The notes below the pieces were generated by a model. The model was not told the origin of the DNA and made no database searches. It worked only from the letters and a program-made list of their open reading frames with translations. From a virus: 23,165 bases of DNA. Where the stretch lies: positions 1 to 23,165 of IMG/VR virus record IMGVR_UViG_3300031669_000246, one strand, 5' to 3'. Positions 14,409 through 22,249 of this stretch are shown here, in pieces (position 1 is the first letter of the stretch; every line of letters begins with the position of its first letter). The translations under genes were made by a program, and so were the position numbers.

Positions 14409-15452
14409 TTACGAAGGATCGGTCGCCACGACGGCTCCGGTCTTGAGGAAGATGCCCAGCGGCCGGAGCGCCGTCTTGGCCGCGGCGACGGAGATACCGG
14501 GGCCGAACGTCATCGCGTTGGTGTTGAACTCGCCCATCAGGTACACGCCGGCGTTCACCGCCCCGCCGGTCGGGTCGGCATAGTCGGCCAAAATCGCCAC
14601 CGGGTTCTGGCTACCGTCCAACGCGGCCGCACTGGCCAGGATGTAGGTCCCTGCCCCCACGGCCGCCTGCAGGGCGAACATATCGCCGGCTGCGATGTTG
14701 CTGCCCGTGGTGACCGTGAAGTTGATCTGCTGATCGGTGAACGCGGTCCCGACCGTGAACGGCCCGATGTCAACGCCGGTCGGGTCCTCCACATGTCCAA
14801 CGGTCGCGCTTTCCAGGATCACCATGTACGTCCCGGCCTTGAGCAACGGCCCGGCGGAAATGGAACCGATGCTCTCGGCGCCGGCGTTCGCGGATCCGTC
14901 CGCCAGCGTCGTGCTGGAGAGGGTGAACGCCGCCGCGTGCGAGGTGGCGAGCGTCAGCGCATTGCCGGTGCCGATCTTGTTGGCGTTGATCGTCACCACC
15001 GCGCCGGACAGCGAGTAGTTCGCCTTCAGCAGGTTGGCGTCGGTCGAGCCGACCAGGAAGTCGATCAGCGCCAGGCAGGTCCCAGCGATGGTCGGCGTCG
15101 TCGGGGGCTGACCGCCCGTGCCGGCGCCGCCGATCTGCACCTGATTGCCGCGCGGGTTGGCCGTCACGAAGGTGATGGCCGTGCCAGCGATGGTCAAGGT
15201 GTCCAGCGCCGTCGGCACCAGGGCGACGGTAACCGTGCCGGTGGCGAAGGTCTTGCCGGCACTGCTCGCGATGGTGCTCAGGCTGGACTGGCCCAGCAAC
15301 GAACCGCGCTGCAGCACCGCCGAACCGCCGATCGACACGGTGTCGGTGACGAGCTTGAGGTTGCCGGCGATGAGCTGATCGGGAATGTAGGTTTCGGCGG
15401 CAATGCCCGGGGTCTGGGGGTTGTCACCGACGAAGTTGACGGAGAGCGTCAT
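14409..15452 (-). CDS. Enlarged gpD-family head decoration protein
   Basis: The product is 347 residues, about three times lambda gpD (110). The first 60 residues (AAETYIPDQLIAGNLKLVTD, then VSIGGSAVLQRGSLLGQ) and the last 80 (ILASAAALDGSQNPVAILAD, VYLMGEFNTNAMTFGPG) match the decoration family. Between them are two extra beta-rich modules. Residues about 72 to 185 carry DTLTIAGTAITFVTANPRGN and a repeated Thr/Ala/Asn pattern. Residues about 190 to 262 carry LLKAGTYMVILESA, DIGPFTVGTAFTDQQINFTV and AAGDMFALQA. The protein would form trimers on the capsid and stabilise it. The ATG at 15452 has AAGGA nine bases upstream. A hairpin lies in its leader. Confidence 0.85.
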   Translation of the reverse strand: MTLSVNFVGDNPQTPGIAAETYIPDQLIAGNLKLVTDTVSIGGSAVLQRGSLLGQSSLSTIASSAGKTFATGTVTVALVPTALDTLTIAGTAITFVTANPRGNQVQIGGAGTGGQPPTTPTIAGTCLALIDFLVGSTDANLLKANYSLSGAVVTINANKIGTGNALTLATSHAAAFTLSSTTLADGSANAGAESIGSISAGPLLKAGTYMVILESATVGHVEDPTGVDIGPFTVGTAFTDQQINFTVTTGSNIAAGDMFALQAAVGAGTYILASAAALDGSQNPVAILADYADPTGGAVNAGVYLMGEFNTNAMTFGPGISVAAAKTALRPLGIFLKTGAVVATDPS

Positions 15453-15483
15453 TGGTCTCGTTCCTTGTGAGTTGACCGGGTTG

Positions 15484-15506
15484 CCGGAGGCGCTCCAGCG
15501 CCCCGG
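15484..15506 (-). other. Hairpin in the leader of the decoration gene
   Basis: The pattern CCGG, GGCGC, a four-base loop, GCGCC, one unpaired base, CCGG is symmetric and can form a nine-pair stem with one bulge. It lies in the 71-base gap between the scaffold stop and the decoration start. No U-tract follows. It resembles the GGCGC/GCGCC hairpin upstream of the capsid gene. Confidence 0.45.
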
Positions 15507-15523
15507 CCTTCAGGCGGGAGGGA

Positions 15524-16207
15524 TCAGATTTCGCCGCGGCGCTTGCGGCCGGCCTCGATGACGGCGGCAGCATCGCGCGCGGCCTTCGTCATGGCGCCGG
15601 AGCCAGCCGGCGCGCCCGGGTCGCCCTGGCCCACCGGCGGGACCACAACGCCCGCCATGCGCGTCGTCAGCATGCCGCGTGGCGTACTGGCCACGGCCAG
15701 GCCGCCGGCGCGCAGCACCTTGACGGCCTGCCCACGCGGCAAGTCGGTGCTGAAGGCCAGCGTCGCCGCCAGGGCGGGGTTTTTGCCGGCGGCCGCATCG
15801 GCGAAGATGGCCGAGCAGCGGGCACGCTCGCGAAGGCGGGCGGAGCGGACGCCCTGCTTTTTCTGATCCTCGACGTCGGACTTGTCGTCGCCCTCTTCGT
15901 CGCCGTCCGGCTCTTTGTCCCCGGCAGCAGCCGCGGCGGCCGCTTCCTTTTCGGAGTCCTCGGCCTCCTGGGCGCGCTTGGCCTTGTTGGACTTGACCCG
16001 AGCCTCGTGCTCTTCCTCGGTCTCGTCGTCCTTTTTCTTGTCTTCCTCGGCAGCCGCGTCCTTGCGCTTCTGCCAGTCCTCGTCCGACTCGTTGGCGAGG
16101 CGGGCGCAGGCCTCTTCGTCTTCCTCGGAGCCATTGGCGGCCCTGGTGGGGCCGCGGCCGAGCAGATGGGCGAACGACGCCGCGCCCGCCATCAGGGAAT
16201 TACGCAT
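15524..16207 (-). CDS. Putative capsid scaffolding protein, separately encoded
   Basis: The product is 227 residues. The middle (residues about 28 to 115) is extremely charged and probably disordered (ANGSEEDEEACARLANESDE, then KDAAAEEDKKKDDETEEEHE). The C-terminal third has ARLRERARCSAIFADAAAGK followed by NPALAATLAFSTDLPRGQAV, a motif frequent in the tails of phage head proteases and scaffolds. In lambda the scaffold Nu3 is nested in gene C; here it is a separate gene immediately after the protease. The start MRNSLMAG at 16207 is favoured by GGAG eight bases upstream; a TTG at 16234 would be nine codons longer. The role is inferred from position and composition. Confidence 0.65.
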   Translation of the reverse strand: MRNSLMAGAASFAHLLGRGPTRAANGSEEDEEACARLANESDEDWQKRKDAAAEEDKKKDDETEEEHEARVKSNKAKRAQEAEDSEKEAAAAAAAGDKEPDGDEEGDDKSDVEDQKKQGVRSARLRERARCSAIFADAAAGKNPALAATLAFSTDLPRGQAVKVLRAGGLAVASTPRGMLTTRMAGVVVPPVGQGDPGAPAGSGAMTKAARDAAAVIEAGRKRRGEI

Positions 16208-16230
16208 CGCGTGTACTCCAGGTTGAAAGG

Positions 16231-17127
16231 TCAAGCTGCCAGGGATTCCAGCAACTCACGAAACGCCGCGTCTGGCGATAGCACAGCATCGGCAAGCCCC
16301 AGGCTGACGCCGGCCTGGCCGAGATAGGTCGCCGCCTCGGTGCTGCGCACGACCGCCGGGGAGATGCCCCGGTTGCGCGCCACCGTCTCGACGAAAAGGT
16401 CGCCGAGCGTGTCAACGTCGGCCTGGAAGTTCGCCAGTGCCTCGTCGCTCAGCGGCTTTTCGGCGGCGCCATCGGTCTTGCGGGCGCCGTACTGAATGAA
16501 GGTGACCGCCAGGCCGGCCGCGGTAAGGGCCCGCGACCAGTCGACATGGCACATGATGATCCCGACAGACCCAACCGCGCCTGTCCTGGGCACGACGATC
16601 CGGTCGGCCGCACTGGCCAGCGCATAAGCCGCCGAATAGGCGACCTCGTTCAGAATGGCGACGATCGGCTTGGTGCCGCGCGCCCGGTGGATCTCGTCCA
16701 CCAGGTCGAAGACGCCCGCCACCTCGCCGCCCGGGCTGTCAATGTCCAGCACCACCGCGCGCGCCGCGTCGTCTTCCATGGCGCACAGGAACGCTGCCCG
16801 GATGGAGTCGTAGCCCGTCATGCCGCTGTAAGGCCTCACGGCCCCCAGCTTCTGCACCAGCATGCCGGTGATCGGGATCACCGCGGCGCCGGCCACAACG
16901 TCGTAGCCCATGTCCTGATCCGCATCGCGTCCAGGCCCGGTGAACTCTTCGTCGGTCAGGTCGTTGAAGGCCATGCCCTTCAACGCCACCGACTCGCCCG
17001 TCAGCCTGGTCAGCGAGACGATGCCCAGCCGCTCGGCCAGCACGCTCATCACCACCTCGGCCTTGCGAGGATGCACGGCCAGAGGGACATTGATCAGCCG
17101 CTGCGCGAGGAACGGAAGTCGATTCAT
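16231..17127 (-). CDS. S49 (SppA/gpC-type) head maturation protease
   Basis: The 298-residue serine protease belongs to clan SK. The core is visible: VVLDIDSPGGEVAGVFDLVD, then NEVAYSAAYALASAADRIVV with nucleophile Ser about 165, and the segment YGARKTDG with the Lys of the Ser-Lys dyad about 217. In lambda-type phages this enzyme (gpC) works inside the prohead, cleaving scaffold and sometimes portal. The frame is open upstream to 17256, but ATG 17127 gives the usual ATGA overlap with the portal gene and an N-terminus (MNRLPFLAQRLINVPLAVHP) typical of the family. Product is shorter than lambda gpC (439), consistent with the scaffold being a separate gene. Confidence 0.9.
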   Translation of the reverse strand: MNRLPFLAQRLINVPLAVHPRKAEVVMSVLAERLGIVSLTRLTGESVALKGMAFNDLTDEEFTGPGRDADQDMGYDVVAGAAVIPITGMLVQKLGAVRPYSGMTGYDSIRAAFLCAMEDDAARAVVLDIDSPGGEVAGVFDLVDEIHRARGTKPIVAILNEVAYSAAYALASAADRIVVPRTGAVGSVGIIMCHVDWSRALTAAGLAVTFIQYGARKTDGAAEKPLSDEALANFQADVDTLGDLFVETVARNRGISPAVVRSTEAATYLGQAGVSLGLADAVLSPDAAFRELLESLAA

Positions 17128-18797
17128 CCGCCTGATCCTATCTTGCCGCCAGCGTCCGGCGGCGACGCGGGCCCCTGGTAGACGGCCGGAAGCTCCAGCC
17201 CGCGATCCTTGAACCGCTGAATCTCGACCGCGCGCTGGTCGACGATCTCTTCCCAATCCTCGCCCTGCTCGCCGGCCTGATCCTCGAGCGTTGTCAGCCC
17301 GGTCTGCATTGCCAGCGAAGCAGCGCGGATTTCATCCAGCGGGTTGACCCAGCCGCGGCCAGGCCGCAGCCAGCGACAGGCCGAATAGGCGCCGCGCATT
17401 TCCTCGAACGGTGGAGCGCCGGCGGGAAGCGGCAGATCCTCGACGTCGAAGAATTCCTCCAGCGCAGCGATTCGCACCGGCATGGCGAACCCGGTGTCGA
17501 AATTCTTCGATCGACGGTCGAATGTCTTCAGCACCTCGTTGGTTGCGCCCCGGAAGCTGCTGTAGTTGGTCCGCGAGAAATCGCCGGAAAGCTGCTCATA
17601 GGTGATGCCCAGGCCGGACGCAACGTGCCGAAGGATGGCCACCTCGAACGGCTCGAAGTTGCCCGTCGGGTGATTCGCGGAGACCGAGCCGATGTCCTCG
17701 CCCGGGAACAGGTGCGTCATCTGCGCGCCGCCCAGCATGATCCGATTGCGATCGCTCCAGAATTCCTCGCGCATATCCTGATACTGGCCGAGGTTGACTT
17801 CCGATTCCTTGTCGCTGCCGAGTGCTTCCTCGACCATCTGCGGGTCAAACGGGCTCTTCACGTAGGCGGCAAAGATTGCATTGATGATCGCCGCGTCCAG
17901 CTCGACCGAGTCGTATTTCACCAGCATCTTGATGCGCTGCAGCACGGGCGCCAGCACGCCGGCGCCGCCGTGGTGCTGGCCTGCCCGGTCGTGGTCGTAA
18001 TCGTGAACGATGATCGGCCGCCCCCACGCGGTCCGCCGCGGGAAGTAGTCCCAATGGACCGCCTTGGCCGCCGAGAACCAGTCGCCCTGATGCGCGCGCC
18101 GGATCCAGTAGCCCAGCGGAACGCCGTACTGGTCGACCTCCACGCCGCCGCGCATGGTCTGTTGGTCGAACCGAAGCTGCGGGTTGCTCAGCCGGTCCGG
18201 GTCGATGAGCTGCAGCGAGGTGGCATACCTGGCGCGGCCAGGCCCAACCAATTCCGGCCGCCACAGCATCGCCCCGAGCGCGTCGCCGTCCAGCAGCTTG
18301 TGGCGCATGGCCAGCCAGAACAACTGCGCCACGGAAAGCTGCTGCATGCCGTCGCAGTAGTGCTCCGGGTCGGTTGCCCACGTCCGCCAGCAGGCGTCAA
18401 TGGCATGGCCAAACTCGTCCGCCCAGGTGGCATCGAACGCCGGGTTGCCGGAGAAGTAACTCAACGCCCGGTAGTCCGGCTTGCTGATCGGTCGGAAATT
18501 CGCGCCGATCGTGTTGTCGAGGATGCGCGAAATGCCGCCGCGCACCCAGCCGTCGTTGCGGTCCGCGTCGCGCGTGCGAGCGACGATGCGGTCCCGCTGG
18601 CCGAAGGAAAGCTCGCCATCCGGCGACCACAGGTAGGGACGCCACGCCTCCATCGCGCCGCCATAAATGTCGGCAGCATCGTATGGGATGTTCGACGAAC
18701 CGCTGAGCGCGCGCGCGCCTGGCCGGCCCACAACGCCGCTCTGTCGCCTGCTCGGTGGCAGCGGCCGGCCATAGGCATCAAGGATCGCGACCATCAT
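17124..18797 (-). CDS. Portal protein, lambda gpB family
   Basis: The 557-residue protein is the dodecameric portal through which DNA is packaged. Lambda-family features include GAMEAWRPYLWSPDGELSFG, RDADRNDGWVRGGISRILDN and TIGANFRPISKPD near the N-terminus. Further on are LLDGDALGAMLWRPELVGPG, the segment RAHQGDWFSAAKAVHWDYFP and ASGLGITYEQLSGDFSRTNY followed by SSFRGA. Length is close to lambda gpB (533). ATG 18797 overlaps gpW by four bases; the second codon is also ATG, so initiation at 18794 is possible. The C-terminus, Pro/Gly-rich, overlaps the protease start. Confidence 0.94.
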   Translation of the reverse strand: MMVAILDAYGRPLPPSRRQSGVVGRPGARALSGSSNIPYDAADIYGGAMEAWRPYLWSPDGELSFGQRDRIVARTRDADRNDGWVRGGISRILDNTIGANFRPISKPDYRALSYFSGNPAFDATWADEFGHAIDACWRTWATDPEHYCDGMQQLSVAQLFWLAMRHKLLDGDALGAMLWRPELVGPGRARYATSLQLIDPDRLSNPQLRFDQQTMRGGVEVDQYGVPLGYWIRRAHQGDWFSAAKAVHWDYFPRRTAWGRPIIVHDYDHDRAGQHHGGAGVLAPVLQRIKMLVKYDSVELDAAIINAIFAAYVKSPFDPQMVEEALGSDKESEVNLGQYQDMREEFWSDRNRIMLGGAQMTHLFPGEDIGSVSANHPTGNFEPFEVAILRHVASGLGITYEQLSGDFSRTNYSSFRGATNEVLKTFDRRSKNFDTGFAMPVRIAALEEFFDVEDLPLPAGAPPFEEMRGAYSACRWLRPGRGWVNPLDEIRAASLAMQTGLTTLEDQAGEQGEDWEEIVDQRAVEIQRFKDRGLELPAVYQGPASPPDAGGKIGSGG

Positions 18798-19060
18798 CGG
18801 TATCCAACAGTAATCGGTCGGCGCCCGTGCCGGACGATACCAAGCTGAGCCTGCAATTCCTTGATTGTGGCGACAATGTTTGGAAGGCTTGCGGCAGTAT
18901 AGGTGACTGATTTCTGGCCGTCTCCCTGAGTGTAGTTCAACGTCACTGCCTTCGCTCCGGTAGACAGGTCAAGGTAGGCTTGCTGGGCGTTGGCAAGCGC
19001 CTGCTGCAACTGGACGGTGGACATTCCAGCGAAAATACTTGTGCTGCCGTTGAATCTCAT
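18794..19060 (-). CDS. gpW-like head-tail joining protein
   Basis: The 88-residue protein has the gpW pattern: a first helix (MSTVQLQQALANAQQAYLDL), a beta hairpin (AVTLNYTQGDGQKSVTYTAA), a second helix (LPNIVATIKELQAQLGI), and a basic C-terminus (RHGRRPITVGYR). Lambda gpW is 68 residues with the same helix-hairpin-helix layout and basic tail. It plugs the portal after packaging. The extra length is at the N-terminus (MRFNGSTSIFAG). ATG at 19060 has AGGA six bases upstream. Initiating at the internal ATG (MSTVQ, 12 codons later) cannot be excluded. Confidence 0.85.
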   Translation of the reverse strand: MRFNGSTSIFAGMSTVQLQQALANAQQAYLDLSTGAKAVTLNYTQGDGQKSVTYTAASLPNIVATIKELQAQLGIVRHGRRPITVGYR

Positions 19061-19084
19061 CGCGCTTCCTTTCTACCGGCAGCC

Positions 19085-21118
19085 TTATGCCCCGGCAAGC
19101 CGGCCGGAGAAGCGGCTTTTCGTCTGGTCGCGGCCCTCGACCTTGATGCGCACGCCCCTAGGAACGGGCCGGCCCGGCTGCGCCTCGAATACCGGACCCT
19201 GTGCCTCTGTGCCATCCGCCGCCACAGGTCGCGGCTCGGCGGGCCGCACGGCTGGCACCGCAGGGCCAACATAGGTCGCGGTGACCGCCTCCGCTCGCTG
19301 GTTGAGCCGAAGTCCAAAATGCGTCAGCCCGCACAGCGCGGCATAGGCATAGACGCGCATGTCCAGCGCCTCGTTCGCCCGCCCCGGTCGAAGCTCCCAC
19401 ACGCGGAACCGCTGCCCACCGATCGACTTCGTGACCGACCGCTCCGCCACAAGCTGAGCGAACCAGTTGACGTCGCGGTCGGTCGAGAAGTGCATGTAGC
19501 CCGGGCCCGGTTTGTCCAGGTGCAGCCGAGACCGGACCGAGTCCTTCGCCGCGTTCACGCCGATGATGATCGGCCGGAAACTCGCCTTGTTGCGTGCCGA
19601 CGGCCGCTTGACTGGCCACACCGGAGACCTGGCGCCGCCGCGCGCCGACTCGCCCTTGATCGCCCAGACGTGCCGCCCCAGCCTGGCCTTGGCGAACTTG
19701 TAGACCGCCTGCGTTGCATGCCCTCCGGAGTCGACGCAGGTTGCCGTGACATCAAACTCTCGGCCGTCGGCGCGGGTCCACTTCCTTTTCAGAAATTCGT
19801 CGACGGTCTCCCACAACATCGGCTCCTGCGTGTCGCCCTCGATGACCTCGTGAGCAAGCGACCAGCTTTCCTCGTCGGCGCCCCAGCCGACAACCTCGAT
19901 CTCAACCCGATCGTCCTGCACGTCGATGCCCGCTGTCAGCACCGCGGCGCGCGGTGGCACCTCGCCTGGCCAGATTTCGCGGCGGGCAAGCAGGCTGGTC
20001 TCGCTCAGCGCCTTGTCGCCCCGGTCCTCGTACGGCTCGCCGCGCACCAAGTTGATGAAGGTTTGCCGCCGCAGCGGATCGGCCTTGACCTCCAGCCATT
20101 CGGCGACGAGCTTGCCCCACGACGCATTGACGTGCGGCGAATAGCCCGCCCAGATATGGAAGCCGGCATGGCCCTTGAACGGCTTGGTCGCGCGCCACTC
20201 GCCGCGGGCGATCATCTCCGGCTTATCGAATTCCTCGATGATGCAGCCATTCGAGGCGCACACGTAGAAAGCCGTCTCCGGCAAATGCCGCCCCTCGGCG
20301 TCGCGCCGCCATTTGATCCCATGCGGCAGATCCTTGCCGCCCCATTCCAAGACCTGCATCTCGCCGCAGTGTGGGCACGGCACGAAGTATTTCCGCTGGT
20401 CTGACTCGTCCCAGCTTTTCTCGATCCGCGAAATACCCTTGATCGTCGGCGTGCTGCCGAGCACTATTTTGCGGTTCCAGAAAGACACCGTGCGTTGCAC
20501 GGCCAGTGCTACCTGGTCGCCTTCCGACCCGGCCCCGCCTGCTGGGAAGCCGTCCACCTCGTCCAGCAGCACGACCCGCGCCGTGATGCGCCGGAAGCCG
20601 CCAGGGCTGTTGGCGCCCACCAGCGCCAGGCTGGAGCCGTTCAGCATGGTCTTGCGCAGGATCGTAGAGGTGGCGACCTTGGCCTTCGGCTTGCCGGCGA
20701 TCGCCGCCATGACGTCGATGTCGCGCAGCATCGGCACGATCTCGGTCTTCGAGAAGTCCTCGGCATCCTCGACCCGAGGCTGCACCACAAGCACGGCGCA
20801 CGGATCGTGCTGGAGGAAGTAGCCGATCGCGTTGGTCATCACGACCGAGTAGCCGACTCGCGCCGCCTTCATCACGGTAATCGTCTCGACGGCCGGATCG
20901 GTGATCGCGTCCGCGATGCCGGCCTGGTAGCGCCACGGCCGGAAGCGGCCCGGCTCCGCCGACGTGGATGTCAGCAGCGCGTGTTGTTCGGACCACTCAT
21001 TGAGCGACAGCACCCGTGGTGGCCGCAGGTTTTCGTCCCCGGCGGCCCGGAGGCTTTTCAGGACCCGCTCGGCCGCGTCCGCGTCCTGCCACGCCTGTTT
21101 TTTCGCCAAGGCCGCCAC
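19085..21118 (-). CDS. Terminase large subunit, GpA family
   Basis: The 677-residue packaging ATPase and nuclease is of the lambda GpA type. Visible are the adenine-side motif EPGRFRPWRYQAGI, the variant Walker A KAARVGYS (residues about 84 to 91, as in lambda gpA), Walker B RVVLLDEVDG (about 181 to 190) and the coupling segment LGSTPTIKG. A possible zinc knuckle is formed by CPHCG (248 to 252) with a later CASNGC. The nuclease domain starts at AVLTAGIDVQDDRVEIEVVG. Length is normal. It starts with GTG at 21118, with GGAGG nine bases upstream, so it overlaps the small subunit by 122 bases. Confidence 0.95.
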   Translation of the reverse strand: MAALAKKQAWQDADAAERVLKSLRAAGDENLRPPRVLSLNEWSEQHALLTSTSAEPGRFRPWRYQAGIADAITDPAVETITVMKAARVGYSVVMTNAIGYFLQHDPCAVLVVQPRVEDAEDFSKTEIVPMLRDIDVMAAIAGKPKAKVATSTILRKTMLNGSSLALVGANSPGGFRRITARVVLLDEVDGFPAGGAGSEGDQVALAVQRTVSFWNRKIVLGSTPTIKGISRIEKSWDESDQRKYFVPCPHCGEMQVLEWGGKDLPHGIKWRRDAEGRHLPETAFYVCASNGCIIEEFDKPEMIARGEWRATKPFKGHAGFHIWAGYSPHVNASWGKLVAEWLEVKADPLRRQTFINLVRGEPYEDRGDKALSETSLLARREIWPGEVPPRAAVLTAGIDVQDDRVEIEVVGWGADEESWSLAHEVIEGDTQEPMLWETVDEFLKRKWTRADGREFDVTATCVDSGGHATQAVYKFAKARLGRHVWAIKGESARGGARSPVWPVKRPSARNKASFRPIIIGVNAAKDSVRSRLHLDKPGPGYMHFSTDRDVNWFAQLVAERSVTKSIGGQRFRVWELRPGRANEALDMRVYAYAALCGLTHFGLRLNQRAEAVTATYVGPAVPAVRPAEPRPVAADGTEAQGPVFEAQPGRPVPRGVRIKVEGRDQTKSRFSGRLAGA

Positions 21119-21572
21119 CGCTCAGTTCCTCCAGCGCCTCCACGACCATCTGCCTGACTTCCGTCTCGACTTCACGGATCGTCTTTGCCCGGAAAGCCGC
21201 CGGCGCGATCTTCGCTGGCAACGCCAGCATCCGGGTCCGCAGTCGCGAGCATTCCTCGCCGTAGACCCGCGCTACCGTGCCGATGTCCGCAAGCTGGTCT
21301 CTCCGCTGCGCCAGCACAATCTCTGAATTGGCGGCGTCGGCCTCGACCTTGCGGCGTCTGGCCTCGCCGAGCGGCGTCTGTGTCGCCCGCTTTTTCCAGT
21401 AGCCGATGATCCACTGTACCGCCGCTGCCAGCGGGTAGCCGTCGCGTCCGGACTTCGGCAGGCCCTCGGCCGTAAGCTGTCGCAGTCGCTGTTCGGTCAG
21501 GCCGACGATCTTCGCCATGACGGGAGCGGGAACGATTAGGGGAGCGCGGGCCGGAGGATCTTCCTGGGGCAT
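20997..21572 (-). CDS. Terminase small subunit (Nu1-like)
   Basis: The product is 191 residues. The N-terminal part (VMAKIVGLTEQRLRQLTAEG followed by LPKSGRDGYPLAAAVQWIIG) is the winged-helix DNA-binding domain of Nu1-type subunits that recognise the packaging site. A long helix follows (EARRRKVEADAANSEIVLAQ, then ECSRLRTRMLALPAKIAPAA) for oligomerisation and contact with the large subunit. The C-terminus is basic and disordered and encoded in the overlap with the large subunit gene. ATG 21572 lacks a well-spaced ribosome site. An in-frame ATG at 21605, two bases after the preceding stop, is separated from it by a TAG at 21578-21576, so the original start may have been lost. Confidence 0.85.
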   Translation of the reverse strand: MPQEDPPARAPLIVPAPVMAKIVGLTEQRLRQLTAEGLPKSGRDGYPLAAAVQWIIGYWKKRATQTPLGEARRRKVEADAANSEIVLAQRRDQLADIGTVARVYGEECSRLRTRMLALPAKIAPAAFRAKTIREVETEVRQMVVEALEELSGGGLGEKTGVAGRGRGRAGPEKPPGRRGRKPAATTGAVAQ

Positions 21573-21607
21573 TCCCTATCTCGCAATTTCTGCAAGAGGT
21601 TTCATGG

Positions 21608-22249
21608 TCAGGCGCGCAGTCCTTCCAGCACCAGTCCGATATAGAGTGGTCTACCGGACCCCAAGGCGTGGCTTTCGGCCCGCCATTGCTTGATGATCTG
21701 GACTTTCCATCTCCGACAGAATTCCGCAAGTGCCCGATCGACAACCGCCACGACGTCTCGATGCGTGCCGACGGTCTGGTACTCCATACCCGCCAAGTTG
21801 GCGAGCAGCTTCGGCATCGAACCGAAGGTCATTTTCATGCGGCTGCCCTCGGTCAGCACCAGCCCGACCCGTTCGCCGGGGGCCACCGGCCTCCGTTCGG
21901 CCAGAATCATGCACTGCTCCCATGGGCCGCCGTAGGAGTCGAAGTCGAACACGTTGAAGGTCTTCAGGTCCAGGCAGCGCATCAGACGCCTGTTGTCGCA
22001 AACGAAAGCCGTCCGCTTGTCGCGGAAAAACCTCAGATCGCATCCGGCGTAGCTCGTCGCCTTCGCCCAGACCGCCCGAAAGAGAATGCCAGATCCCGCA
22101 AACCCGTCGAATACATGGGCCTCTGAGAACTGCGCCAGCACCGCCCTCCGAATGGCTATCTTGTCGGCCTTTCCTCTTTCGCTATTGTCGGTCTTGCCGT
22201 GCACGGCCTCATGGGCTTTGATCGACGCGGCCATTCCTTTCTTGCGCAT
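21608..22249 (-). CDS. SAM-dependent methyltransferase-like protein
   Basis: The product is 213 residues. Motif I is AHVFDGFAGSGILF (residues about 45 to 57). It is followed by an acidic strand YAGCDLRF and a motif IV-like element FNVFDFDSYGGPWEQ (99 to 112). The last does not match the DPPY/NPPY of ordinary adenine and cytosine-N4 enzymes. Its D-x-D-x-Y-G-x-P pattern recalls the DxDPYGSP motif of Trm1-type guanine-N2 tRNA methyltransferases. No target recognition domain is obvious. The ATG at 22249 has GAGG seven bases upstream and shares one base with the end of the 60-codon extension of the ParB gene (TGATG). It could modify phage DNA against restriction, or act on RNA; neither is shown. 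Confidence 0.6.
   Translation of the reverse strand: MRKKGMAASIKAHEAVHGKTDNSERGKADKIAIRRAVLAQFSEAHVFDGFAGSGILFRAVWAKATSYAGCDLRFFRDKRTAFVCDNRRLMRCLDLKTFNVFDFDSYGGPWEQCMILAERRPVAPGERVGLVLTEGSRMKMTFGSMPKLLANLAGMEYQTVGTHRDVVAVVDRALAEFCRRWKVQIIKQWRAESHALGSGRPLYIGLVLEGLRA

Noticed and set aside
17128-17256. Upstream extension of the S49 protease frame
   Set aside because: It lies within the portal gene and is Arg/Gly-rich; the ATGA overlap at 17124-17127 marks the start.
18980-20404. Long plus-strand open frame (474 codons) opposite the large terminase gene, and similar ones at 7439-8704, 17625-18848, 10639-11787 and 12103-13419
   Set aside because: They are Arg/His/Gly/Ala-rich shadows of well-supported minus-strand genes, as expected at high GC, and show no family features.
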